From Marinomonas fungiae (lineage in GTDB: Bacteria > Pseudomonadota > Gammaproteobacteria > Pseudomonadales > Marinomonadaceae), in assembly GCF_001418205.1 (NCBI RefSeq), contig NZ_LIQF01000007.1, forward strand, positions 94,826 to 158,825: a stretch of DNA of 64,000 nt, written 5' to 3'. This document shows positions 35,933 through 44,706 of the stretch, piece by piece. The number at the start of each line of letters is the position of its first letter. Within the stretch, counting starts at the first letter, position 1. Below the pieces are notes generated by a model, which was not told where the DNA came from, did no database searches, and saw nothing but the letters and a program-made list of their open reading frames with translations. Made by a program: the position numbers and the translations under genes.

Positions 35933-36895
35933 TCAATCGTCTTTAATGGCGACGTGGTCGGCAACGTAAGCGCCGCGTTGGCCCATTTCTTTAGCGGGGC
36001 CTACCGTGCTGTCTTTTTCGGTTTGTTGCTCTGTGGCGGCGTTGATCACGGCGCCTAAGATGACAATGTAAGCGCTGATGTAGAGCCACATCAGCATGAT
36101 CACCACCCCTCCAAGGGAGCCATAGGTCTCGTTGTAGCTGGCAAAGTTCGATACATAGAATGAAAAGCCGATGGATGCAACAATCCACAACACCGTTGCA
36201 AACAGCGAACCCAATGTGATCCAGCGCCATTTCGCGGCCTTACGATGAGGCGCATAGCGATATAGCAACGCTAAAGCAAAGTGAAACATAAACGCCAGCA
36301 ATGGCCACGACAGCGCTTTGATTAAAAAGTCGAGGCTGTTTTTGAGGCCGACCATATTCAAAACAATCGGCAAAATACCAATGATAAATAACGCGAAGAT
36401 CGCGACCGAGATAGCGCCGGCGGCAAACAAAAAACGCACGACTAAGGCTCTGAAAAACGAGCGTTTCTCGTATTCGTGATAGCTAATATTACACGCCGTA
36501 ATCAGTGCTTGGCTGCCTTTTGAACTACTCCAAATGGTAATTAAAAGGGTGCCGATGGCGCTCAAACTTAAGCTTGCTTGAGAGCTTTGAGCAAAGTCCG
36601 CGACTTGCGATAGGATTAATTCACGGGAGCTTTCAGGAAGGAGCGTGATAAATTCAGACAAATGTTCGTTGATTTCCATCGGCGAAGCGAAGTAAGCATA
36701 AATTGACACTGTCGCCGCGATAGCAGGGAATATGGCTAGTAAGGCGTAAAAGGCGACCCCTGCCGAAACTAACGATAAATTATCGCGCCCCATCTGATTA
36801 AAAATACGTTTGCTAATATCCCACCAGCCCTTAATTGGAATATTGCCTGGCTGGCTAGCGTCTTGGCCTCGTTTAGCGTTACTCATATCCAACAT
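35933..36895 (-). CDS. YihY/BrkB family inner-membrane protein
   Basis: A 320-residue protein with six hydrophobic segments and the YihY/BrkB signatures: LSLVSAGVAFYALLAIFPAI, IGTLLITIWSSSKGSQALI, YRYAPHRKAAKWRWITLGSL and YGSLGGVVIMLMWLYISAYI. Once annotated as ribonuclease BN in error; the true function is unknown, perhaps transport. The C-terminal tail is charged and cytoplasmic. It is convergent with the AraC/GyrI regulator, 15 bases apart, and divergent from the MscS gene. Confidence 0.92.
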   Translation of the reverse strand: MLDMSNAKRGQDASQPGNIPIKGWWDISKRIFNQMGRDNLSLVSAGVAFYALLAIFPAIAATVSIYAYFASPMEINEHLSEFITLLPESSRELILSQVADFAQSSQASLSLSAIGTLLITIWSSSKGSQALITACNISYHEYEKRSFFRALVVRFLFAAGAISVAIFALFIIGILPIVLNMVGLKNSLDFLIKALSWPLLAFMFHFALALLYRYAPHRKAAKWRWITLGSLFATVLWIVASIGFSFYVSNFASYNETYGSLGGVVIMLMWLYISAYIVILGAVINAATEQQTEKDSTVGPAKEMGQRGAYVADHVAIKDD

Positions 36896-37003
36896 TCCTG
36901 TTTCTAGCTTTTAATAGACCAATAATAGTCACTCACTTAATGAGAGTGTGTGTATTGAAATTTGCTGTTAAAGTGAATAAAGATTAACCATGGATGATAC
37001 GTT

Positions 37004-38068
37004 ATGCCCACAACCCAACCAAATACTTTAGGCGTCACGCCCCCTCAAGATTTACCAACCGGTGTGTTTTCATGGTCGTTTTTTCAAGATCAGCTCATAC
37101 AACTGGCTCACTCAAGCGCTCAAATATTGCCCACTCTGATACTGGGTTTCATTCTATTGATGAGCAGTTATTTAGTCGCAGGACCTTTATCGCGCTTATT
37201 GATAAACCCCATTAATTTTATGACCGATAGTAAGCTGGTGATACTTGTCGCAAGGCGAGCCATCAGTACACTCATTATCTTACTTGGCGCTTATCTGTTC
37301 TTACGCTTAGCTGGGTTGACTGAGTTTGCCGTAGCGATTATGAGTGGAACTGGCCTAATTGGTTTGATACTCGGTTTTGCCTTTCGTGATATCGCTGAGA
37401 ACTTCATCGCCAGTTTACTTTTAAGCATACAGCGCCCGTTTAAGATTGATGATGTGATAGAGGTGGAGGGTCGCGTAGGGGTGATTAAAAAGGTGACAGC
37501 ACGGGCCACTACATTGGTGGATTATGATGGCAATCACATTCAAATACCCAATGCGACGGTGTATAAAAATATCATCAAGAACTTAACGGCCAACCCTAAA
37601 ATGCGTGGTAACGTTACCATCGGTATTGGTTATGATAGCGATATACGCAGTGTGCAAGCCCTTGCCTTACGAATTCTTAATCAGCAAAAGGCTGTGTTGT
37701 CCGACCCACCTGCGCAAGTATTAATAGACAATTTAGGGGCTTCGACGATCAATCTGATTTTGTATTTCTGGGTCAACAGTGAAGAACACAGTACGGTAAA
37801 AGTGAGCTCTCAGCTGATGCGGGAGCTGGTGAATGAATTTACTGAACAAGGGATCAGCATGCCAGATGATGCTCGCGAACGTATTTTGCTTAATATGCCG
37901 AACAATAACCCGGCAGACACAGAGCCGCAGCCGCCGAAAGCACCTAAGCAAAGCATGGCTGCACTTGAGCACTCAGATACGCTGAATGATGTCAGTAGTG
38001 ATACGGATGAAATTCGAGAACAAGCTGAAAAGTCGCGTGATCCAGAGCAAGGAAAAAACATCATTTAG
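37004..38068 (+). CDS. Mechanosensitive ion channel of the MscS family
   Basis: A 354-residue small-conductance mechanosensitive channel: three hydrophobic helices, with the pore helix and following beta domain GFAFRDIAENFIASLLLSIQ, PFKIDDVIEVEGRVGVI and HIQIPNATVYKNIIKN, and a C-terminal alpha/beta vestibule. The tail (about 290-354) is a hydrophilic extension rich in Pro, Gln, Ser and Asp (PADTEPQPPKAPKQSMA) beyond the usual MscS end. It opens under membrane tension to release solutes in hypo-osmotic shock. Initiates at ATG 37004. Confidence 0.94.
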   Translation: MPTTQPNTLGVTPPQDLPTGVFSWSFFQDQLIQLAHSSAQILPTLILGFILLMSSYLVAGPLSRLLINPINFMTDSKLVILVARRAISTLIILLGAYLFLRLAGLTEFAVAIMSGTGLIGLILGFAFRDIAENFIASLLLSIQRPFKIDDVIEVEGRVGVIKKVTARATTLVDYDGNHIQIPNATVYKNIIKNLTANPKMRGNVTIGIGYDSDIRSVQALALRILNQQKAVLSDPPAQVLIDNLGASTINLILYFWVNSEEHSTVKVSSQLMRELVNEFTEQGISMPDDARERILLNMPNNNPADTEPQPPKAPKQSMAALEHSDTLNDVSSDTDEIREQAEKSRDPEQGKNII

Positions 38069-38150
38069 CGGTGTTAAGCGCAGTGCTACGGGCGGAACCC
38101 AACTACGTAATTGCCTCAGCCCAACACTTCACGCTTTAAATGTGGGGCAT

Positions 38151-38258
38151 TCATTTACTTTCCTCCAATACATAGCGATTCCATTTGCTGATGTATTCAC
38201 TGGGCAAGCCTTTGCCGAGCGGCGTGTTGTAATACTTTTTCCAATAGTTCGCTTGCGC
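38151..38258 (-). other. Possible gene remnant, unrecognised
   Basis: After the stop of the AcoR-like gene, one frame encodes 35 Tyr/Trp-rich residues (ANYWKKYYNTPLGKG, EYISKWNRYVLEESK) with no start codon. Its TGA overlaps an ATG (ATGA) preceded by TTGGAGG, but that frame stops after 12 codons. The pattern resembles the broken end of one gene coupled to the broken start of another. It could also be chance; a second frame here is likewise open. Confidence 0.25.
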
Positions 38259-38267
38259 TTAAGTTGT

Positions 38268-40262
38268 TTAGCTTTTGTGGTGCGATTGCCAATGGTTGGG
38301 CGGAACAATGTTTTGTTTTGCCATCCGCCGGTACACGGTGGGGCGCGATACGCCTAATTGCCTTGCCACGGCGGAGACATTCCAGTGATGTCGTTGGAGT
38401 AAGTCCAATAACATCGCAGACTCGGTTGGTGGGGGCTGATTGTTAACGGCAGGCGTATATTGAGCCGTTTGCGCTAGAGGTACAGACGCTTCATGAACTT
38501 GGTGATGATGAGTCACAAATTCTTCGGGTAAATGCTGTACCGTAATTTCATCGCTTTCACAGATGGCTTCTGCAAACGTCAATGTATTTTTAAGCTGACG
38601 GATGTTTCCGGGCCAGTGATACGCTAAGAGTGCACTCATGGCGTCTGCTCTTAACCTCACCTTTGGGTTAACCTTTTGCAATAAGGTTTGAATTAAATAC
38701 TGCTTGTCCGCGCGAGCATTAAGCGTGGGGAGTTTTAATGTTGCCCCATTGAGACGATAGAACAGATCTTCGCGAAAACGCCCATCGCTGATGCGCTGTG
38801 ATAAGTCGCAGTGTGTGGCAGCCAACACGCGAATGTTAACGGCGACAGGTTGCACCGCGCCCAATGGCAACACCAATCCTTCGGCTAACACTCGTAGTAA
38901 ACGCGTTTGCAAGTGCAGTGGCATATCACCAATTTCATCTAGAAAAAGTGTGCCGCCGTCCGCTTGTTGAATTAATCCTTTGGCACCTTTTGCACGGCCT
39001 CCAGTAAATGTGCCTGGCGTATAGCCAAACAACTCACTCTCGATTAATGACTCAGGAATGGCGGCACAATTAACCGCGACAAAGGGTTCATCAGAGCGGT
39101 CACTGCTGGAATGTATGGCCTGCGCCAAGACTTCTTTTCCTGTGCCTGTGTCCCCTAAAATAAGCAAGTTCATATCACGGTGACGTAAGCGCTTTGCCAG
39201 ATTAATCGTTTTGCGCATCGCTGGGTCATCGGCACAAAGGCGGTCAAGTTCGGGAACGGACTCCTCTTGATGGGTCAGCACGTCAGAAAGATGCTTTTGA
39301 TAAGAAGCATTCATTGTCGGCTCGATCAACATGCCAAACAACGTTTGTTGCGTCCCCGTTGAGCGGAAGGCACGAATACCATCCTTACTTTCGTATGTGA
39401 TGGATAAAATATCTCGCCACTGACACTCCAATAAATTAGGTAGGGAAATACACGTTTGATCAGTGACTTGGCATTGGGATAACAGAGCTCGACCTGCGGT
39501 GTTTGCCGCGAGGATTTGCCCTTGTTCATCCAACGCAAATAGAAGCTGTCCATTGACCTGAACCAGTTCGCGAGATTGATCGCATTTAAAGATTAAGCTG
39601 TGTCGATAACGCCGTAAAAAGTACGCGTCTTCTATCAAACGTGCATACAGCTGTGTTAAATGCAGCGCAAAATTTTGACTATCAGGTGACCGAGACGAAT
39701 GTAATGCAGAGATATCGAGCACGGCCAACAATTGACCAAATGGGTCTTTAATCGGTGCCGCGGTACAGGTTAAGCCTATATGAGACGTGTCAAAATGGTC
39801 GGTACGATGACAAGTGAGCGCTTGCTGTTCTTGGATGCAGGTGCCTACCGCACATGTACCTGCATATTGCTCACTCCAATCTGCACCTAGGTAAAGTCCC
39901 GCTTGGCGCAGTAGATCATCGTCTTTTTTGTTACCTAAGAACTGTACCGTGATACCTCGGTAATCACTTAGCAATAGAACGTAGCCGAGACTGGCTATTT
40001 GCGTGAACAGCTGCTCTACACCCGCACGAGCAACGTTGAGTAACTCATCAACAGAGTCTTGATGTTCCAGTAAGGTTTGCTGTGTCACGATGCGCGCAGG
40101 CCTTGGTCGGCTTGGATCTAAACCGTATTCATTGACACAGCGTTGCCAAGAGCGGCCAATCAGCTCGGGGGGAAATGCACTGTTACCTTTAACTGGGTGT
40201 CCGCCATAGCTCAGTATCGTTTCTATATGACGGCGTTGCTGACTTATATCACTCATGCTCAC
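38268..40262 (-). CDS. Sigma-54-dependent Fis-family activator (AcoR-like)
   Basis: A 664-residue one-component activator: N-terminal GAF sensor (about 70-215, GTCAVGTCIQEQQALTCHRT, CTAAPIKDPFGQLLAVLD), a PAS-like linker, an AAA+ domain (Walker A LGDTGTGKE, sigma-54 loop GTFTGG, Walker B GGTLFLDEIG) and a C-terminal Fis HTH (NVSAVARQLGVSRPTVYRRM). AcoR-type proteins bind an effector in the GAF domain and drive a sigma-54 promoter. Here the divergent flavin monooxygenase has a matching sigma-54 promoter and two palindromic upstream sites, so it is the likely target. The GAFTGA loop is altered to GTFTGG, a change known among AcoR-type proteins. Confidence 0.94.
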   Translation of the reverse strand: MSMSDISQQRRHIETILSYGGHPVKGNSAFPPELIGRSWQRCVNEYGLDPSRPRPARIVTQQTLLEHQDSVDELLNVARAGVEQLFTQIASLGYVLLLSDYRGITVQFLGNKKDDDLLRQAGLYLGADWSEQYAGTCAVGTCIQEQQALTCHRTDHFDTSHIGLTCTAAPIKDPFGQLLAVLDISALHSSRSPDSQNFALHLTQLYARLIEDAYFLRRYRHSLIFKCDQSRELVQVNGQLLFALDEQGQILAANTAGRALLSQCQVTDQTCISLPNLLECQWRDILSITYESKDGIRAFRSTGTQQTLFGMLIEPTMNASYQKHLSDVLTHQEESVPELDRLCADDPAMRKTINLAKRLRHRDMNLLILGDTGTGKEVLAQAIHSSSDRSDEPFVAVNCAAIPESLIESELFGYTPGTFTGGRAKGAKGLIQQADGGTLFLDEIGDMPLHLQTRLLRVLAEGLVLPLGAVQPVAVNIRVLAATHCDLSQRISDGRFREDLFYRLNGATLKLPTLNARADKQYLIQTLLQKVNPKVRLRADAMSALLAYHWPGNIRQLKNTLTFAEAICESDEITVQHLPEEFVTHHHQVHEASVPLAQTAQYTPAVNNQPPPTESAMLLDLLQRHHWNVSAVARQLGVSRPTVYRRMAKQNIVPPNHWQSHHKS

Positions 40263-40383
40263 ACCTTGTCTCGATCTGCTTATTTTTATTGTTCGACTGT
40301 TTTTGAGTCTACCCCTGAAAAAGTTGCCTTTCTAGCCTTCTTTCTCCCAACCTCTAGAAGTGCCGGATCGACGGCTGCAGACC

Positions 40384-40427
40384 TGTAACATGGCGCGTTA
40401 CACCTGTAATGGAAAACGTGACAGGTG
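40384..40427. promoter_or_regulatory. Two palindromes, candidate upstream activator sites
   Basis: TGTAAC-N7-GTTACA (40384-40402) overlaps a second perfect repeat CACCTGT-N13-ACAGGTG (40401-40427). Both lie about 120-160 bases upstream of the sigma-54 promoter at 40543, the usual distance for an enhancer-binding protein, and between it and its likely binder, the divergent AcoR-like gene. Confidence 0.6.
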
Positions 40428-40542
40428 CAATCAGCTGACAACCAACAGCACTCCAAAAGCAGCAAGATAAGAAAAAATCCCCTCCCAATAAAAGTCTTAA
40501 AAATCAGAGTATTGAAAAATTTACCACGATAAAAAACGGTTC

Positions 40543-40560
40543 TTGGCACGCAAGCTGCTC
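40543..40560 (+). promoter_or_regulatory. Sigma-54 (-24/-12) promoter
   Basis: TTGGCACGCAAGCTGCTC has the invariant GG (40545-40546) and GC (40557-40558) with exactly 10 bases between them, and matches the TGGCAC-N5-TTGC consensus except CTGC for TTGC. It lies about 110 bases before the monooxygenase ATG, giving a start of transcription near 40570. Confidence 0.8.
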
Positions 40561-40668
40561 AAATGAACTTACCGACATGGTTCAGAAAAATGTTCATACG
40601 GACTCATTTTGGTCGTCCTGTCGAGACAAACGCAGTAACAAAAACAACAATCTGCAATGGAGATACTT

Positions 40669-42498
40669 ATGACCCAATCCGCATCCAAGCAATCAATGCC
40701 GAGCGCCGCCCATCAACCTAATAGCGCCGTCCTGAATTGGCTGGAAAAGCTATCCAATGCTTTTCATTCAAATGCCTCCGACGACGTCGCGTCGTTGTTT
40801 GAAAAAGACGGATACTGGCGCGACTTAGTCGCTTTTACATGGAACATCAAAACGCTGGAAGGGCGTGACGCGATTCGCGATATGGTTAGCGAAACGGTTA
40901 GTCATGTTCAACCAACAAACTGGCAGTTAGAAGAGGATGCTACAGACACTGACGGTGTTATTGATGCTTGGATTACGTTTGATACCGCGGTTGCTAGAGG
41001 TCGTGCGTATCTTCGCTTGCGCGATGGACTGGCTTGGACGTTCTTAACGACGATGACTGAGCTGAAAGACTACCCAGAGAAGCGTAACAAGCTTCGTCCC
41101 AAAGGTGCCGAGCACGGTGCTAACAAGAATCGCCAAACATGGCTGGAAAAGCGTCAGCAGGAAGAGCGTACATTAGGTTATGACGAGCAACCTTACTGCC
41201 TGATTATTGGTGGTGGGCAAGGCGGAATTGGGTTGGCGGCCCGTTTACGCCAATTGGATGTACCAACCATCGTTATTGATGCGCTACCAAAGCCTGGGGA
41301 TACGTGGCGTAATCGCTATAAATCACTCTCGTTGCATGATCCCATTTGGTATGACCACATGCCGTATTTGCCTTTCCCTGAAAACTGGCCAGTGTTTACA
41401 CCCAAGGACAAAATTGGTGACTGGTTAGAGATGTATACCAAGGTTATGGAAATCAATTACTGGGGATCTACCCGTTGTACGAGTGCCCAATACGACGAAG
41501 AAAAGCAAGAATGGTTAGTTAGCGTCGAAAAAAATGGCGAGACACTGACGTTACGCCCTAAGCAGCTTGTTTTGGCGACGGGGATGTCCGGTATTCCCAA
41601 TATTCCCGAAATACCTGGTATGGAAACCTTCGAAGGTGAGCAACATCACTCCAGTAAACACCCTGGTGGTGAAGCTTATAAGGGCAAGAAGTGTATCGTG
41701 CTGGGGGGCAATAACTCCGCTCATGATATCTGTTGTGCGCTTTGGGAGAACGATGCCGATGTCACCATGATTCAACGCTCTTCGACGCATATCATTAAGT
41801 CGGACTCGTTAATGGAGCTTGTGTTAGGAGGCTTGTATTCAGAAGAAGCAGTGGAAAATGGCATGACGACGTATAAAGCCGATCTAACCTTCGCTTCCAT
41901 TCCGTTTCAAATCATGCCGCAATTCCATATTCCGGCTTACCAAGCGGTAGCGGAAAGGGATAAAGACTTTTACCAACGCTTAACTGATGCGGGCTTCTTA
42001 CTCGACTTTGGTGAAGATGGCTCTGGTCTTTTCATGAAATACCTACGTCGCGGCTCAGGCTATTACATTGATGTAGGCGCATCCGATTTGGTTGCTAACG
42101 GTGACATCAAGCTGAAATCCGGCGTATCTATTGAATACATCAAACCCAAATCCGTTGTTTTGACAGATGGCACAGAGCTCGAAGCTGACCTGATCGTTTA
42201 TGCCACAGGGTTTGGTTCGATGAATGGCTGGGCAGCGAAAATCATCTCGCAAGAAGTGGCCGATAAAGTGGGCAAATGCTGGGGCATGGGGTCGAATACC
42301 GCCAAAGACCCCGGCCCTTGGGAAGGAGAGCTGCGCAATATGTGGAAACCGACCCATCAAGACGCACTTTGGTTCCACGGCGGCAACTTGCATCAATCCA
42401 GACACTACTCTCAGTATTTATCACTGCAATTAAAAGCCCGCATGGAAGGTATTGAAACCCCTGTCTATGGTATGGAGCCCGTGCATCACTTGAGTTAG
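40669..42498 (+). CDS. Flavin-containing NAD(P)H monooxygenase with N-terminal NTF2-like domain
   Basis: A 609-residue flavoprotein. Residues about 20-150 form an NTF2/SnoaL-like domain (SDDVASLFEKDGYWRDLV, RDAIRDMVSE). The rest is an FMO/BVMO-type monooxygenase: FAD motif IIGGGQGGIGLAARL, substrate-binding FMO-fingerprint region EGEQHHSSKHP, NADPH motif VLGGNNSAHDICCAL and the YATGFGSM segment. It probably hydroxylates or inserts oxygen into a carbonyl or amine substrate using NADPH and O2. ATG 40669 follows GGAGA; the ATG at 40657 overlaps that box. Expressed under the sigma-54 promoter upstream. Substrate unknown. Confidence 0.9.
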   Translation: MTQSASKQSMPSAAHQPNSAVLNWLEKLSNAFHSNASDDVASLFEKDGYWRDLVAFTWNIKTLEGRDAIRDMVSETVSHVQPTNWQLEEDATDTDGVIDAWITFDTAVARGRAYLRLRDGLAWTFLTTMTELKDYPEKRNKLRPKGAEHGANKNRQTWLEKRQQEERTLGYDEQPYCLIIGGGQGGIGLAARLRQLDVPTIVIDALPKPGDTWRNRYKSLSLHDPIWYDHMPYLPFPENWPVFTPKDKIGDWLEMYTKVMEINYWGSTRCTSAQYDEEKQEWLVSVEKNGETLTLRPKQLVLATGMSGIPNIPEIPGMETFEGEQHHSSKHPGGEAYKGKKCIVLGGNNSAHDICCALWENDADVTMIQRSSTHIIKSDSLMELVLGGLYSEEAVENGMTTYKADLTFASIPFQIMPQFHIPAYQAVAERDKDFYQRLTDAGFLLDFGEDGSGLFMKYLRRGSGYYIDVGASDLVANGDIKLKSGVSIEYIKPKSVVLTDGTELEADLIVYATGFGSMNGWAAKIISQEVADKVGKCWGMGSNTAKDPGPWEGELRNMWKPTHQDALWFHGGNLHQSRHYSQYLSLQLKARMEGIETPVYGMEPVHHLS

Positions 42499-42515
42499 GA
42501 GAATATCTGTTATTA

Positions 42516-42557
42516 AAAGGGGCAGATTCTAGGTGTTTTAGAAATCTGCTCTTTTTA
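42516..42557 (+). terminator. Rho-independent terminator
   Basis: An imperfect stem around AAAGGGGCAGATT / AAATCTGCTCTTTTT, 18 bases after the monooxygenase stop, followed by a T-rich end. Confidence 0.7.
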
Positions 42558-42614
42558 ATATCTTTTCGTTCCAACGGCAGTTAAGCATCGAGTACGGTTC
42601 CTTTGGTGTCCAAA

Positions 42615-43349
42615 TTAAATGCTTTGATAATAGGGTGTGTAAATGCCAATAAAGTCTTCGATGGGCTTAAGTGAAAAACGGCTTGCAACGATGCGTGCGT
42701 TCTTAATTCGATCAATGCGGAACATCCGTGAGTCCTCTCTCAGGTGATCCCATGCGGTGATATACCATATTGGCCAGTTTAGCAAAATATAATGGGCTTC
42801 AATGACTCGTGTTGTCTGCGCACCAGAATCCGATTCGTAGTCGATCTCTAAGCCGTATTGCTCTAAAAATGCTTCGGCGATGCTTTCTGAAATAGTATGC
42901 TCAGGTGTGACATAGCGAGAAACAGTGTCAGCGCCAGCGTTGCTGCCGATCATAATACGTTTGCGGAGATTACTGACAGCACTTCGTTGTTCTTGTGGGA
43001 ATGCCTGAAACAATTTCTGCTTAATTGCCTTCAAGTTACTAGTCAGAAGAGGTGATTGCAGAGACTCCATAATCGCTAAGGACAGTATCAACTCCACGAC
43101 TTCTTGATGGTTCAGCTGAAGACGGTTCACTCCCCAACGGCCATTTAGTCGGATGCCGCCACCGCGACCTCTTTCCGATTCAATTGGGTAGCCAGCTCGT
43201 TTTAACTCCGCCAGTTCACGCATCAAAGTACGCTGGCTGACACCAAGTTGCTCACGCAAATCAGAGGTCTTCCAGTAGGTTTCCGAGCGAAGTAGACCAA
43301 TGAGTCGGTTACGTCGCTCCGTGCGTTGTTCAAAGCTGGTATTGATCAT
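42615..43349 (-). CDS. YafY-type HTH-WYL transcriptional regulator
   Basis: A 244-residue regulator with an N-terminal DeoR-like winged helix (RNRLIGLLRSETYWKTSDLR, LGVSQRTLMRELAELKRAGY) and the wing ESERGRGGGIRL, followed by a WYL-type sensor domain (HYILLNWPIWYITAWDHLRE, SRMFRIDRIKNARI). Such proteins sense small molecules or nucleic-acid signals. It is divergent from the glutathione transferase gene and may control it. The spacer contains repeated TGCCA/TGGCA elements that could be its operator. Confidence 0.9.
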   Translation of the reverse strand: MINTSFEQRTERRNRLIGLLRSETYWKTSDLREQLGVSQRTLMRELAELKRAGYPIESERGRGGGIRLNGRWGVNRLQLNHQEVVELILSLAIMESLQSPLLTSNLKAIKQKLFQAFPQEQRSAVSNLRKRIMIGSNAGADTVSRYVTPEHTISESIAEAFLEQYGLEIDYESDSGAQTTRVIEAHYILLNWPIWYITAWDHLREDSRMFRIDRIKNARIVASRFSLKPIEDFIGIYTPYYQSI

Positions 43350-43359
43350 TTATCTAATG

Positions 43360-43374
43360 TGCCAGTAAATGGCA
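43360..43374. promoter_or_regulatory. Candidate operator TGCCA-N5-TGGCA
   Basis: A 5+5 palindrome in the 125-base region between the WYL regulator and the GST gene; single TGGCA or TGCCA half-sites recur nearby (about 43399, 43447). Regulatory role is inferred. Confidence 0.35.
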
Positions 43375-43474
43375 TAAATAGCCATAAACTCCAAATCAAT
43401 GGCACTACTTCATCTCTAGTACAAGCCATATATCAAATTGTCCAATGCCATTTTCACGATGAGGAGTTTTCAGT

Positions 43475-44071
43475 ATGAAACACTATTTCAACCCTATGAG
43501 CCGAGCTATTACGACGGATTGGATGCTTAAGGAGCTGGATGTTCAACATGAGCGAATTAACATCGACTTTACGGCGAGTGAAAATAACACCGCTGAGTTT
43601 CGTCGTATTAACCCGATGGGGAAGTTACCTGTACTGATCGACGGTGACGCTGTGGTGACAGAAGTATCCGCGATTTGTGCTTATCTAGCGGATAAATTTC
43701 CGGAAAAACAAATGGCGCCTGCAGTAGGGGTGGTTGAGCGTGCAGTGTATTACCGTTACTTATTTTTCGCTGGTAATACCATTGAACCTGCCTTTTCTCT
43801 TGCTGCTTGTGGGTTTGAACACCCTGAGCCATTCTCGGCAGGGTGGGGAGATTTACCTCGCGTATTGGCTGCAATTGAAGAGATGACGCCAGAAACAGGC
43901 TGGGCGCTTGGCGAACACTTTAGCGCTGCCGATGTCGTGTTCGGTGGTCTGCTGGACTTCGCGGTCACGTTTAAATGGATGGAGCCATCGTCCAAAGTCG
44001 CCGCCTATGTAGAGCGTATTCGTCAACGCCCCGCTTATCAGGCAACTCATAGCGCTTTTGCAACCGCTTAG
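43475..44071 (+). CDS. Glutathione S-transferase family protein
   Basis: A 198-residue cytosolic GST: N-terminal thioredoxin-like domain with KHYFNPMSRAITTDWMLKEL and the glutathione-binding FRRINPMGKLPVLIDGDAVV plus EVSAICAYLADKFP, then a helical C-terminal domain (ALGEHFSAADVVFGGLLDFA). It conjugates glutathione to electrophiles or repairs peroxides. The cis-proline motif GKLPVL is intact. Likely controlled by the divergent WYL regulator. Confidence 0.93.
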   Translation: MKHYFNPMSRAITTDWMLKELDVQHERINIDFTASENNTAEFRRINPMGKLPVLIDGDAVVTEVSAICAYLADKFPEKQMAPAVGVVERAVYYRYLFFAGNTIEPAFSLAACGFEHPEPFSAGWGDLPRVLAAIEEMTPETGWALGEHFSAADVVFGGLLDFAVTFKWMEPSSKVAAYVERIRQRPAYQATHSAFATA

Positions 44072-44121
44072 TCTAGGTTGTCTTATTGTTAGAGCTAATA
44101 AGGTGAAAAATAATTGACTTT

Positions 44122-44163
44122 AAGTTGTTCTATATATAGAACGTTCAATATATAGAACAACTT
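44122..44163. promoter_or_regulatory. 42-bp inverted repeat, candidate operator of the XRE-azlCD operon
   Basis: Arms of 16 bases (AAGTTGTTCTATATAT / ATATATAGAACAACTT) around a 10-base spacer, with an internal perfect GTTCTATATATAGAAC palindrome. A -35-like TTGACT lies at 44114-44119. It ends 12 bases before the ATG of the XRE gene. Confidence 0.75.
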
Positions 44164-44175
44164 GAGCGTCTCATC

Positions 44176-44706
44176 ATGGAAAGCCCCAATCTCAGCAGTC
44201 TTGGTCAGAATCTAAAAACTGTTCGCTTAGCGCAGGGCTTGTCCCTGTCTCAGTTGGCGAGCAATGCTGGCATCGCCAAGTCCAATTTATCTCGGATTGA
44301 GCAAGGGGAAGGTAACCCAACCATAGAAACCATTTGGCGTCTGGCAGTGCAGTTGAATGTACCGTTTGGCGACTTGATTGCCGGCAGTCATGAGTTTGTA
44401 GGCGAGAACGGTATTCAAGTTAAGTTGATCGACCAAGGCTCGGATGATCCAAGAGTCGATGTGTATTGGATGTCTTGCGCAGCCAATACCATAAAGCTAT
44501 CGGAAGCCCATACGGATGGCACGACGGAGCGCTTGACCTTGATCAGCGGCGAATTGTTTGTGGGGCCAAAGGATGCCATGCAGCGACTCGGCGCTGGGGA
44601 TACCTTCACGCTTAAAGCTGATCAGCCTCACGGCTACCAAACGAAAGGGACGGCGGCCACAGCGATGCTGGTGATCACCTATCCCAAACAAAAGGAGGCA
44701 CCATGA
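44176..44706 (+). CDS. XRE-family regulator with C-terminal cupin domain
   Basis: A 176-residue one-component regulator: HTH (LGQNLKTVRLAQGLSLSQLA, AGIAKSNLSRIEQGEGNPT) followed by a cupin sensor (ISGELFVGPKDAMQRLGAGD, ADQPHGYQTKG). This architecture usually represses genes for amino-acid or polyamine transport. Its stop overlaps the azlC start (ATGA), so it is translationally coupled to the exporter genes it most likely controls. The long inverted repeat before it is the obvious site of autoregulation. Confidence 0.93.
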   Translation: MESPNLSSLGQNLKTVRLAQGLSLSQLASNAGIAKSNLSRIEQGEGNPTIETIWRLAVQLNVPFGDLIAGSHEFVGENGIQVKLIDQGSDDPRVDVYWMSCAANTIKLSEAHTDGTTERLTLISGELFVGPKDAMQRLGAGDTFTLKADQPHGYQTKGTAATAMLVITYPKQKEAP

